This document shows, one piece after another, positions 1-8,351 of a stretch of 64,000 nt of DNA (position 1 is the first letter of the stretch; each line of letters begins with the position of its first letter). Source of the DNA: Paludibacteraceae bacterium (GTDB lineage: Bacteria > Bacteroidota > Bacteroidia > Bacteroidales > Paludibacteraceae). The stretch covers positions 62,001-126,000 of the forward strand of contig JAFTOD010000005.1 of assembly GCA_017451525.1 (NCBI GenBank), in the 5' to 3' direction. The notes beneath the pieces are model-generated. The model did no database searches, was not told the DNA's origin, and saw only the letters and a program-made list of their open reading frames with translations. Made by a program: the position numbers and the translations under genes.

Positions 1-366
1 GCCATCGGCAGTGTGAGGGAAAGCGATACGCGCCTCAATCTTGCCGTAGCAAACGGTGACTTTGTCCTGGGTATTGACACGTGCTGAAGTGGCAGGGCGA
101 TTGCGATAGTCCTCGCGTTTGGCATTGAGCACGAGGCATGACTCGCCCGATACGGGATGACGCTCGATAGTGACGTTGCGGGGGGTGTAGTACTGCATCT
201 CGGCATTGCCTCCACCACGAGCGTTATCGTCCACGTTCCAATAAGCAGTGTCCAGCGTAGGGGCATTGAAATCATCTTCCCATACGAGGGTATAGGATTG
301 CTTAGGTGCGCAAGCGATAGTAACGCAAGCGATAGCAATACATAAAATACCTTTCAAACTATTCAT
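1..366 (-). CDS. GH16 beta-glucanase lipoprotein, partial (N-terminus only)
   Basis: The gene reads leftward from an ATG at 366 and runs off the window edge after 122 codons. The N-terminus is a lipoprotein signal with the lipobox cysteine at residue 19 (TIACAPK), then the usual GH16 start (YTLVWEDDFNAP, GGGNAEMQYYTPRN, KIEARIAFP). The catalytic ExDxxE motif would lie beyond the edge. It starts 5 bp after the stop of the GH16 gene at 371-1645, so it is the next gene of the same operon. Family knowledge: GH16 enzymes of this type hydrolyse beta-1,3 or mixed-linkage beta-glucans at the cell surface. Subfamily and exact substrate cannot be told from this fragment. Confidence 0.85.
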   Translation of the reverse strand, partial: MNSLKGILCIAIACVTIACAPKQSYTLVWEDDFNAPTLDTAYWNVDDNARGGGNAEMQYYTPRNVTIERHPVSGESCLVLNAKREDYRNRPATSARVNTQDKVTVCYGKIEARIAFPHTADG

Positions 367-370
367 ATCT

Positions 371-1645
371 TTATTCAATTTCTTTTCGTTGATATACTCG
401 TACCCAATCCACCTTCATCTGTATAGGTTGGGAGAATATCTGGTCATTGACTTGTCCACCCATACTGCCTCCAATTGCCATGTTGAGCAAGATGAAGTTG
501 GGCTTGTTGAATGGCCAAAAATACTCGTTGTCCATATTCTCCAACGTCTCCGACTGAACGGCTTGCACTTGTCCGTCGTATAGGAATCGGATGACATCTC
601 TACCATATTCCTCTTCTTGCAGCCATTCGATGGCGTAGGTGTGGTATTGGTTCTCTATATTGTTTTGCGTTTTTTGTACTGACCAGCAATTGCCTCCGCT
701 CTTGTAGGGATAATGTAAAGCATGGGTGATCATATTGGGCTGATTTCCCACATGCTCTATGATATCTATCTCGCCACAAGCAGGCCACCCTACTCGACTA
801 TAATCGTTTCCCATCATCCAAAACGCTGGCCATGTTCCTCCCCCGCTGGGGAATGCTATTCGGGCTTCTATCTTACCATATAGAAAGGTCTGCTTATTCA
901 TTGTATTGATGCGTGCGGAGGTGTATCGTTTGCCTTGATAATTCTCCTTATGCGCTTCAATAATAAGTATTCCGTTCTCCACGCGCAGGTTGGTAGGTCG
1001 AGCGGTATAGTATTGCAGCTCTTGGTTTCCTCCCCCGTTGCCATTGACCTCGATATTCCAGTTGGAGGTATTGAGTGTCGCAGCATCGAACTCATCGCTC
1101 CAAACGAGTTGGTATTCGCCCCAACGATGCTTGACTGCGAGGTAGCAGGAAGCAGTTTCAAATCCGTTGGAGACGGTCAGGGTGGTGCGTCCTGCTTGAT
1201 GGGTAGTGATTAACCCTTCTGCATTGATCGTAGCCACGAGGGTGTCCGAAGACTGCCAAGCAAGTGGGATGTCATACAGTGATGCAGGTTGCAATAGGTA
1301 TGTAGTATCCCTCTCCAATTGCAGGTAGGCAGGTAGTGCGAGCGTTTGACCTTCTGCTCCAGAAACAAACACTTGGCATACCGCTTGGGCCTTGCCTGCT
1401 TGAGCAATGATGCGTGTAGTGCCTACTTGCTTTGCCGTTACCACACCATGCAACACCTGTGCTACGAGCGTATCTTCTGATTGCCAAATGACTTTGTCAG
1501 AAGTGGCTGCGGTAAGGATATGCACTTCTCCCACTTGGAGCTGTAGCACATGTGTGGATAGCTGGAGCAACTCTGGTTGGGATGTGCTGCAAGCAGTGAG
1601 AGCATATGCGACAACGAGCAATAATAGCGCTACATGCCTATTCAT
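371..1645 (-). CDS. GH16 endo-beta-1,3-glucanase-like lipoprotein with two Big_2 domains
   Basis: 424 residues. Lipobox cysteine at 19 (LTAC), two bacterial Ig-like Big_2 repeats at about 25-95 and 100-172, then a GH16 domain from about 178 to the end. The catalytic signature GEIDIIE is intact, with the nucleophile at E292, the assisting aspartate at D294 and the acid/base at E297. The aromatic substrate-cleft motif WPAFWMMG is present. The layout is nearly the same as the GH16 at 7063-8331, which points to duplication within the locus. It is probably surface-anchored and cuts laminarin or related beta-glucan into oligosaccharides for SusC/SusD uptake. It lies 2 bp after the lipoprotein gene at 1648-2604, in the same operon. 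Confidence 0.88.
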   Translation of the reverse strand: MNRHVALLLLVVAYALTACSTSQPELLQLSTHVLQLQVGEVHILTAATSDKVIWQSEDTLVAQVLHGVVTAKQVGTTRIIAQAGKAQAVCQVFVSGAEGQTLALPAYLQLERDTTYLLQPASLYDIPLAWQSSDTLVATINAEGLITTHQAGRTTLTVSNGFETASCYLAVKHRWGEYQLVWSDEFDAATLNTSNWNIEVNGNGGGNQELQYYTARPTNLRVENGILIIEAHKENYQGKRYTSARINTMNKQTFLYGKIEARIAFPSGGGTWPAFWMMGNDYSRVGWPACGEIDIIEHVGNQPNMITHALHYPYKSGGNCWSVQKTQNNIENQYHTYAIEWLQEEEYGRDVIRFLYDGQVQAVQSETLENMDNEYFWPFNKPNFILLNMAIGGSMGGQVNDQIFSQPIQMKVDWVRVYQRKEIE

Positions 1646-1647
1646 AC

Positions 1648-2604
1648 TTACTTCTTATAGCAGAAGATAGCACAAATCTCGAATTCGCGATTGGCTCCTT
1701 CTACCACCAACGCAGGTGAATAAACTACATCGGATAAACTGCCTTTAATAGGTTTGCTCCAATCCAGTCCGTCTGCAAATAAATCTGCCATAGACCACTC
1801 AGCCACGTCCCATTCGCCTCGACTCTGTGAGATCATACCACGATCCACATTGTGTTCGCCTCCTGAGGTGCTATATAACTTAACAGTAACACTGGTGCCT
1901 GCTAACATACGAGGTGTGCGGTAGATGATGACGAGGTTGAAATCATTGGTTACACTCGTGAAGTCGCACTCGCCCCATTGACGAATACCGCCACACATAT
2001 TGCTCCATGCCATAGAGCCCGATTTCCAATACATCCATTCTACGCCTGTATCGCCAAAAGCCGTTGCACCTTTGCATTTACCGAAGTTGGCATCGGTGAC
2101 GTCACCATTCCAAATATCCATGGTCGCTGTTACTCCATCGGCAGGTTGGCCTGGAGAAGCATATTCGCCATTGACACGATAGTCATGCACCGTACCTTTG
2201 ATGCGGCTCATAGCTTTTTCATCAAGAAGGAAGATATAGTATTCAGAACCTTCGAGATATTGCGTAAAATTAATGCTAGATTCCGTTGGATTATTGCTAC
2301 CTGCTCCAACAGTAACGACGCAAGATGCGAGTTGGTTGCCTGCAGTGGCTACAACAACAGCCGTACCATTGCCAACTCCTGTGACTACACCATTCACTAC
2401 TACAGCGACAGCAGGGTTGGAACTACTCCATGCCACAACCGCATCCGCAGGAGTGGGGGTGGCTACGATGGTGTCGGATTGTCCGATAACTAATTGGATT
2501 GCCACTTTGTCCAAGGTAATCGCTTCTACCTCTGGAGCGTTTTGATTGCATGCTACGCAGCCAAATAGTATGGCTATCAAAGCGATAAATAGATTTTGCT
2601 TCAT
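1648..2604 (-). CDS. Big_2-domain lipoprotein, putative surface glycan-binding protein
   Basis: 318 residues from the ATG at 2604. A TTG start 9 bp upstream is possible, but the ATG sits 1 bp after the preceding stop and gives a normal signal peptide. A lipobox (CVACNQ) is followed by one Big_2 domain (about 30-100) and a C-terminal beta-rich region of some 210 residues that I do not recognise. It has the same layout as the protein at 5925-6857. Being encoded between two GH16 genes suggests a SusE/F-like glycan-binding role, which is inferred from position and architecture rather than from a recognised binding fold. Confidence 0.7.
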   Translation of the reverse strand: MKQNLFIALIAILFGCVACNQNAPEVEAITLDKVAIQLVIGQSDTIVATPTPADAVVAWSSSNPAVAVVVNGVVTGVGNGTAVVVATAGNQLASCVVTVGAGSNNPTESSINFTQYLEGSEYYIFLLDEKAMSRIKGTVHDYRVNGEYASPGQPADGVTATMDIWNGDVTDANFGKCKGATAFGDTGVEWMYWKSGSMAWSNMCGGIRQWGECDFTSVTNDFNLVIIYRTPRMLAGTSVTVKLYSTSGGEHNVDRGMISQSRGEWDVAEWSMADLFADGLDWSKPIKGSLSDVVYSPALVVEGANREFEICAIFCYKK

Positions 2605-2605
2605 A

Positions 2606-3655
2606 TTATTCAAGTTTTTGTCCTACGATATTGTATAGTTGTCCGTTTTTGCGGATGAAGATTTGTCCGTTGATGATGACCTTTTGTGCAGGTTGTGAGA
2701 TAGTGATGTCTTCTACCGCGGTATCGGCCTCGGGTTCGATTGCATCGGAAGGCGATGGAGAGATGAAAGTCTCTTTGTCGGTACCCTGTTGGTAGATACG
2801 AATCCAGTCGATATAGATGGAGCGTGGACCATTGGCAAGGGCAGTAATCTTGTTGATGTCCCAAATCTGAGGGAAATTGCCACCTACAGCAAGGTTGGCG
2901 ATAATGAAGTTAGGCTTAGCAAAGACGCGACTACGGTCGTAGTTAGCATCGTTGTTGGGTTCTAAGTCGGCGTGGAAGTATGGTTTTACGCCTGGGTTGG
3001 CATCGCGGTCCATATACATGTCGATAGAGGTGGGTGTCCAGATCATAGTGACAATATGGAAGGTGTCCTCTACGGAATAATGATAGGTGATGTCTTGTGC
3101 ATCGCTCCACACGGCATCCCATCTGGAACCAAGATGGAGTGCGCCATTGAAGTAGCGGTCTTGTGTACCACGGTTGATACCATTGGCATTGCCTAGTTCG
3201 ATGATATCGGTTTCTCCGCAGCGTGGCCAACCTACTTGATCGAAGTCGTTGCCCATCTGCCAGAACGCAGGCCATAAACCATTGGCGGTGTTGGGGAACT
3301 TGATACGCGCTTCGATCTTGCCGAAGGTGTAGTAGAGATTGTTCTTGGTATTGACACGACCCGAGGTGCATTTCTTGCCATGGTAGTCCTCTTTGGTGGC
3401 AGTGAGCACAAGGCAATGCTTGCCTGTGATAGGTTCTACGTCAAGGGTTACACCTTTCTCGCAATAGTATTGCAACTCGTTGTTGCCACCACCATCGCCA
3501 TTGACCTCGATGTTCCATACCTTGCGGTCGAGGGTAGCATCGGTAAAGTCTTCGTTCCAAACGAGGGTGTAGTCGTCTGCACTGCTCTGCGCTGCCAGAG
3601 GCAGGGCAAGCATTAGCAGAAGCATGGTGTAGAGTTGTTTGGTGTGGTGTAGCAT
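2606..3655 (-). CDS. Secreted GH16 beta-glucanase with short T9SS-like C-terminal tail
   Basis: 349 residues. A plain signal peptide (no lipobox) is followed by GH16 with intact catalytic residues in GETDIIE (E148, D150, E153). The last 35 residues form a separate tail ending NGQLYNIVGQKLE, close in pattern to the tail of the protein at 34113-36680. Tails like this occur on T9SS cargo of Bacteroidales, so this enzyme is probably secreted rather than lipid-anchored, unlike its GH16 neighbours. The start may instead be the second Met at 3625, since 3625-3700 consists of degenerate tandem repeats that overlap the first codons. It is the first gene left of the inversion breakpoint at 3717. Confidence 0.85.
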   Translation of the reverse strand: MLHHTKQLYTMLLLMLALPLAAQSSADDYTLVWNEDFTDATLDRKVWNIEVNGDGGGNNELQYYCEKGVTLDVEPITGKHCLVLTATKEDYHGKKCTSGRVNTKNNLYYTFGKIEARIKFPNTANGLWPAFWQMGNDFDQVGWPRCGETDIIELGNANGINRGTQDRYFNGALHLGSRWDAVWSDAQDITYHYSVEDTFHIVTMIWTPTSIDMYMDRDANPGVKPYFHADLEPNNDANYDRSRVFAKPNFIIANLAVGGNFPQIWDINKITALANGPRSIYIDWIRIYQQGTDKETFISPSPSDAIEPEADTAVEDITISQPAQKVIINGQIFIRKNGQLYNIVGQKLE

Positions 3656-3716
3656 AGTGTAGAGTTGTTTAGAGTGGTGTAGTATTGTTTAGTGTAGGAG
3701 TTGGTAGCAATTAAAG

Positions 3717-4251
3717 GTTCCCAAAACTGACCTATGGCTTCAACCTCGGTGCAGATTTCTATGGCGTGGATATCCAACTCTTCTTCCAAGGTGTCAGTGG
3801 TAACAATATCTACAATGCTATGCGCGAACGCCTCGAAGGCGATGGTACTAGCAACGCCCTGGCTACCTACATGGCTGACAACGTATGGGTGGGCTACACC
3901 GATGTAGTACGTGATGCTATGTTAGCAAAAGGCGTCAACTGGATGGAACTCGAGAACCGAAACGGTACTATTCCTAACCCACTTGGCTCTCCTACCAACA
4001 CCGAGAACTCTACTCGCTTTATCGAAGATGGCAGCTATCTCCGCCTGAAGAACTTGCAGGTAGGATATACATTACCAAAGAATGTCACCGAGAAGTTCCG
4101 CTGCTCTCGCCTGCGCTTCTATCTCACAGCCAGCAACCTATTCACCATCACGAAGTATTCTGGATATGATCCAGAGGTCGGTTCGGGTGTAGACTATGGT
4201 AACTACCCACAAAGCCGCACATTCACATTTGGTTTGAATGCTACATTCTAA
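3717..4251 (+). pseudogene. susC 3' fragment (last 177 residues, separated by inversion)
   Basis: The reading frame opens at 3715 with FPKLTYGFNLGADFYGVD and runs to a stop at 4249-4251. This is the C-terminal outer-membrane barrel of a SusC/RagA TonB-dependent receptor, including the closing strand pattern SRTFTFGLNATF. It has no start codon or promoter of its own. The missing 874 residues are encoded on the opposite strand at 12186-9565. The fragment continues that protein in phase at Pro875, giving a total of 1050 residues, a normal SusC length. It stays 30 bp upstream of susD, as in an intact susCD pair. Confidence 0.9.
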
Positions 4252-4281
4252 ACAATATTGAACCTTTAAAATTTCACAAAT

Positions 4282-5880
4282 ATGAAAACGTTGAAATATT
4301 ATATATTCGCTCTGCTCCTAGTATTTACAGGATGCCGTGATTATCTCACAGAGATTGAGCCAGGAACCACATTGCTGAATGACTTCTTTACCTCGACCGC
4401 AGCGGCCAAGCAAAATGTCACAGGTTGCTATGTGCCACTGATGTGGGAATACAACAATACCTACCTCTCAGAATGGTTTATCGGCGATATCGTGAGCGAC
4501 GATGCACTCAAGGGAGGTGGTAGTACCTCTGATATGGCGGATGCCTATGATATGGAAAACTGGCGCACCACATCGCAAAACACCCTGCTGCTCGATTTCT
4601 ATCGCGCACAGTATCAAGGTATTGCGCGTTGCAACCTGGCCATCAAGTATATCACCAATATGGAGATTGGTACGGACTCCATCTTCACCCCCACTATGAA
4701 GAATAACCTTTTGGGTGAAGCACACTACCTGCGCGCATACTACTATTTCCGCCTCGTACGCGTATTTGCAGGAGTACCTATTACGACTGAAGTGATCGAT
4801 AACTCCGATAACTGGGGTGTTCCACGCGCATCCACAGAGCAAGTCTATAACCTCATCTTGGAAGACCTGACCAAGGCCAACTACATGCTACCAGTCCGCA
4901 GCGCAATGAAGGCCGAAGATCTTGGTCGTGCTACCAAGGGTGCTGCACAAGCCATGCTGCTGAAGGTGAACCTGTACATGGCTTCGCCTTATTGGAACAA
5001 GCAGCTCACTGAAGATGCTACTACCTACTACGCAGCGGCTAAGCAATGGGGCGACTCCATCATTGCTTCAGGCGAGTATTCGCTCTGCCCTAACTACGAG
5101 GATAACTTCACCCTCGCAGGCGAGAACGGCCAAGAGTCTGTATTTGAAATCCAATACATGGAAGTTCCTTGGGGCGACTACGGAGAGGGCTTTGGCTTCA
5201 CTGCTGGCTCGTTCACCCAGATACTCACGCGTTCACGCTCATCCCTCATCGGTGGCGGTTGGGGCTTCAACCACCCTACACAAAACCTCTACGATGAGTT
5301 CGAGCCATCCGACATCCGTCGCGATGTGGCTATCCTCAACCCTGTAGATTCACTCATTGAGACACCTTCTGTTGAAATCTACCTCGGCTCACGCTACCTC
5401 AACAATAAGTACGGCATGTACCGCGACCCAGCAGACCAAGGTGGTGGCTATGGCAAGTGGTCCCTCCACGCTACTCGTGGTCCACTCAACAACCGCCAAA
5501 TCCGCTATGCCGATGTCCTCCTCATGTATGCCGAGGCAGCTCTTGGCGCAGGCGATGAGGCTACCGCGCGCACCTATATCAATATGGTACGCACACGCGT
5601 AGGACTATCCGAGATAACCCTCGCTGACAACGCTGCTCTTCGCCACGAACGCCGTGTCGAGTTGGCTATGGAAGGCCACCGTTGGTTCGACCTCGTGCGT
5701 TGGGAAGGTGTAGCAGGCAATGGACTCAAAGCACACATGGATGCTTACAAGGCTACCGAATCGGCTGAAGCACAATCCCATATCCAAGAGTTCGTAGCAG
5801 GCAAGCACGAAATCTTCCCTATCCCACAAGAGGAAATCCAACTCAACCCAACAGAAATGAAACAAAACAATGGTTATTGA
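4282..5880 (+). CDS. SusD/RagB family starch-binding-like outer membrane lipoprotein
   Basis: 532 residues. The lipobox cysteine is at 19 (FTGCRDYLTEIEPGT), followed by the typical SusD TPR-rich body: LLGEAHYLRAYYYFRLVRVF, the late RYADVLLMYAEAAL block and a C-terminal FPIPQEEIQLN. SusD proteins sit on top of SusC as a lid and bind the oligosaccharide before TonB-driven import. Its natural partner is the SusC split between 12186 and 4251. In the present orientation it is cut off from the susC promoter at 12214-12244, so its transcription depends on an unseen promoter or on flipping of the segment. Confidence 0.93.
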   Translation: MKTLKYYIFALLLVFTGCRDYLTEIEPGTTLLNDFFTSTAAAKQNVTGCYVPLMWEYNNTYLSEWFIGDIVSDDALKGGGSTSDMADAYDMENWRTTSQNTLLLDFYRAQYQGIARCNLAIKYITNMEIGTDSIFTPTMKNNLLGEAHYLRAYYYFRLVRVFAGVPITTEVIDNSDNWGVPRASTEQVYNLILEDLTKANYMLPVRSAMKAEDLGRATKGAAQAMLLKVNLYMASPYWNKQLTEDATTYYAAAKQWGDSIIASGEYSLCPNYEDNFTLAGENGQESVFEIQYMEVPWGDYGEGFGFTAGSFTQILTRSRSSLIGGGWGFNHPTQNLYDEFEPSDIRRDVAILNPVDSLIETPSVEIYLGSRYLNNKYGMYRDPADQGGGYGKWSLHATRGPLNNRQIRYADVLLMYAEAALGAGDEATARTYINMVRTRVGLSEITLADNAALRHERRVELAMEGHRWFDLVRWEGVAGNGLKAHMDAYKATESAEAQSHIQEFVAGKHEIFPIPQEEIQLNPTEMKQNNGY

Positions 5881-5924
5881 TAAACCATTCAAATCAACAT
5901 AATTTATCAACCAATTAAAATTTA

Positions 5925-6857
5925 ATGAGTATGAAAACTAACAAATTTTTCGCTACTGCTCTCGCAGTACTCGCATTGGCTGGTTTCACTGCTTGTGACC
6001 AACCTACTCCTACCGAGCCATTGGAGCTCACAGAGACTTCTGTTACCATGAAAGTAGGTGAGACTCACCAATTGGTAGCTAATGTTGCTGTTGAGTCATG
6101 GACATCTTCTAACGAAGCTGTAGCTACTGTGGCTGACGGTCTTGTTACCGCTGTTTCTGCTGGTAATGCTATCATCTCTGCTACTGCTGCAGGTGTTACC
6201 AAAACTTGCGTTGTTCTTGTAGAGGCTGCGGGTTCTACAGGCAACGGTGGTACTGCTGCTCAAGTAAAAGGTACCAAGATTTGGCCTATTATCCTTGACG
6301 CTGTGACAGCTGAGGCCAATGCTGCTAAGATTGTTGGTGACCTTCGCGTGGATGATACAAATAATTTCTTGTATGTATGGCCTGATGGTACATCCTATAA
6401 TGCAGGCGAAGGCACAGGTCTTAACTTCCACGGAAATAACGAGGGTTATGTTGCGCTTACTGTTGCAAACATCGGCTGGTCTGGTTGTGGATTCTGTTTA
6501 GGCGAGGCAAGTGCAGCTGCTGCTGAGCAACTCCGTCAAGCTATTGTGGCTAATCCTGACAAATACTTCTTGCACATTGCTATGAAGGCTACTACTCCAG
6601 GTAACCACCAATTCTACACCTTCAACGATGCTGTTACTTCTTTCGCTGTAGGTACTGCTACTATCGAAGCTGGTGCTGTAATTGGCGATTTCACTCGTGA
6701 TGGTTCTTGGGCTGAGTTTGATGTTCCTATGGCTAACTTTGCTGCTGCGATGGCTAACCTTACTTTCCCAACAGGTGGTAACATCTTCTGCGCACTCTCT
6801 GGTAACGCTACTGGTTCACAACTCAACCTTGATGCTCTTTATTTCTACGAGAAATAA
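5925..6857 (+). CDS. Big_2-domain lipoprotein, putative surface glycan-binding protein
   Basis: 310 residues from ATG 5925; a second ATG at 5931 is equally plausible. The lipobox cysteine is at 24 (GFTACDQ), one Big_2 domain lies at about 35-100, then a roughly 200-residue C-terminal module that may be a carbohydrate-binding beta-sandwich. It occupies the SusE/F position directly after susD. The codon use stands out from its neighbours: strongly biased to GCT, GGT, ACT and GTT, as in highly expressed genes, which fits an abundant surface lipoprotein. The glycan-binding role is inferred from position. Confidence 0.75.
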   Translation: MSMKTNKFFATALAVLALAGFTACDQPTPTEPLELTETSVTMKVGETHQLVANVAVESWTSSNEAVATVADGLVTAVSAGNAIISATAAGVTKTCVVLVEAAGSTGNGGTAAQVKGTKIWPIILDAVTAEANAAKIVGDLRVDDTNNFLYVWPDGTSYNAGEGTGLNFHGNNEGYVALTVANIGWSGCGFCLGEASAAAAEQLRQAIVANPDKYFLHIAMKATTPGNHQFYTFNDAVTSFAVGTATIEAGAVIGDFTRDGSWAEFDVPMANFAAAMANLTFPTGGNIFCALSGNATGSQLNLDALYFYEK

Positions 6858-6907
6858 GCAACCCTGATACATCGCTACTCCTACACTATCTCTCCGCTAT
6901 CAATTAC

Positions 6908-6966
6908 GTTAGATACACGATAGATATACGTTAGATATACGTTAGATACACGGTAGATAAACGGTA
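6908..6966. repeat. 11-bp tandem repeat array (five units) between lipoprotein and GH16 genes
   Basis: Five consecutive 11-bp units follow the pattern G(T/A/G)TAGATA(C/T)AC: 6908-6918, 6919-6929, 6930-6940, 6941-6951 and 6952-6962, then a partial unit. The period is close to one helical turn, so any bound protein would line up on one face. A 7-bp inverted repeat (GAGGAGG at 7014-7020, CCTCCTC at 7028-7034) follows before the GH16 start at 7063. The 205-bp gap holds no gene. Confidence 0.8.
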
Positions 6967-7062
6967 CATTAGTATAAGCATACCGTATCAGTAAGCGATG
7001 ATTCCCCCGCTTTGAGGAGGCTGATTACCTCCTCTTAGCCCTAAAACAAACAACCAACGAAT

Positions 7063-8331
7063 ATGAAACAGACATTACATACCCTCCTATTCCTCTGCGC
7101 TGTGCTGTGTATAGCATGCGAACCTACAGTGAATTTCTCGCTCAATCCCAACTCTCTCCAGATGAAGGTGGGCGATATCACCACTATCAACGTCGTTGGC
7201 GAAGCTACTAATATCGAGTGGGCTTCCTCCGATGATTCGGTAGCCACCGTTTTCCACGGCGTTGTCACAGCCAATGCCATTGGAATGACTACAATCACAG
7301 CCAAATCGGGTTCTACCACTGTCAATGCACAGGTCTTTGTCAGCGGTACCGATGGCTCTACCTTGCGTATATCTCCTGCCTTCGTATCCCTAAAGAAAGG
7401 TGATACCTACCACTTCCAATATGGCAACACCTACGGTTTGGATCTCACATGGACTTCCTCTGCAGAAGACGTCGTGCAGGTGGATCAGCAAGGCACTATC
7501 ACCGCGCTCAAACCAGGCAATGCTACCATCACCCTTTCCACTCCTGTGGAATCGGTTACAGCCCTCGTGGCTGTAGAGCACCAATGGGGCGACTATTCGC
7601 TCGTGTGGTCCGATGAGTTCAATGGCACTGCCCTCGATGAGTCCGTTTGGGGCTATAACCTCGGTGGAGGTGGTTGGGGCAACAACGAGTTGCAATACTA
7701 CACCCAACGCCCTGAGAACGTGCGCGTTAAAGATGGTTGTCTCGAGATTGAAGCACGCAAAGAGACCTACGAAAACCGCGAATATACTTCTGCACGCCTC
7801 CTCTCCAAGGGCAAAAAGTCCTTCCTCTACGGCAAGGTGGAAGCACGTATCAAGTTCCCAGGCGGTATGGGTACATGGCCTGCTTTCTGGATGATGGGCG
7901 AGTCGGGCGGATGGCCTGCTTGTGGCGAGATTGACATCATCGAGCATATCGGCTCACAAGACACACGCGCCTCTTTTGCTGTCCACACCCCAGAGAAAAA
8001 CGGTACCAACGGCAAGAACTGGCACGCTACTCATTTCTTCGATGATCCGTTGTCTAACGACTTCCATACCTATGGTGTAGAGTGGTGCCAAGAGGAGAAA
8101 GATGGCAAAGATTGTATCTGTTTCTTCGTGGACGGAGTAGAATATGCTACGGTTTGGGAAACGCTTATCGACAATCCTCGTTCATGGCCTTTCACCCAAC
8201 CGCACTTCATCATTCTCAACTGCGCCATTGGTGGCAACATGGGTGGTAAGGTGGACGACTCCATCTTCAACCAACAACGTATCATGTACGTGGACTGGGT
8301 ACGCGTTTACCAACGACAAGAACAACCCTAA
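7063..8331 (+). CDS. GH16 endo-beta-1,3-glucanase-like lipoprotein with two Big_2 domains
   Basis: 422 residues. Lipobox cysteine at 19 (CIACEP), Big_2 repeats at about 23-92 and 100-171, GH16 from about 178. The catalytic GEIDIIE motif is intact (E289, D291, E294), with WPAFWMMG in the cleft. It is the close paralogue of 371-1645 with the same domain order. It lies inside the inverted segment and ends 20 bp before the GH128 gene. The likely role is surface cleavage of beta-1,3-glucan. Confidence 0.88.
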   Translation: MKQTLHTLLFLCAVLCIACEPTVNFSLNPNSLQMKVGDITTINVVGEATNIEWASSDDSVATVFHGVVTANAIGMTTITAKSGSTTVNAQVFVSGTDGSTLRISPAFVSLKKGDTYHFQYGNTYGLDLTWTSSAEDVVQVDQQGTITALKPGNATITLSTPVESVTALVAVEHQWGDYSLVWSDEFNGTALDESVWGYNLGGGGWGNNELQYYTQRPENVRVKDGCLEIEARKETYENREYTSARLLSKGKKSFLYGKVEARIKFPGGMGTWPAFWMMGESGGWPACGEIDIIEHIGSQDTRASFAVHTPEKNGTNGKNWHATHFFDDPLSNDFHTYGVEWCQEEKDGKDCICFFVDGVEYATVWETLIDNPRSWPFTQPHFIILNCAIGGNMGGKVDDSIFNQQRIMYVDWVRVYQRQEQP

Positions 8332-8351
8332 GTAATTTTGATAATGTCACT

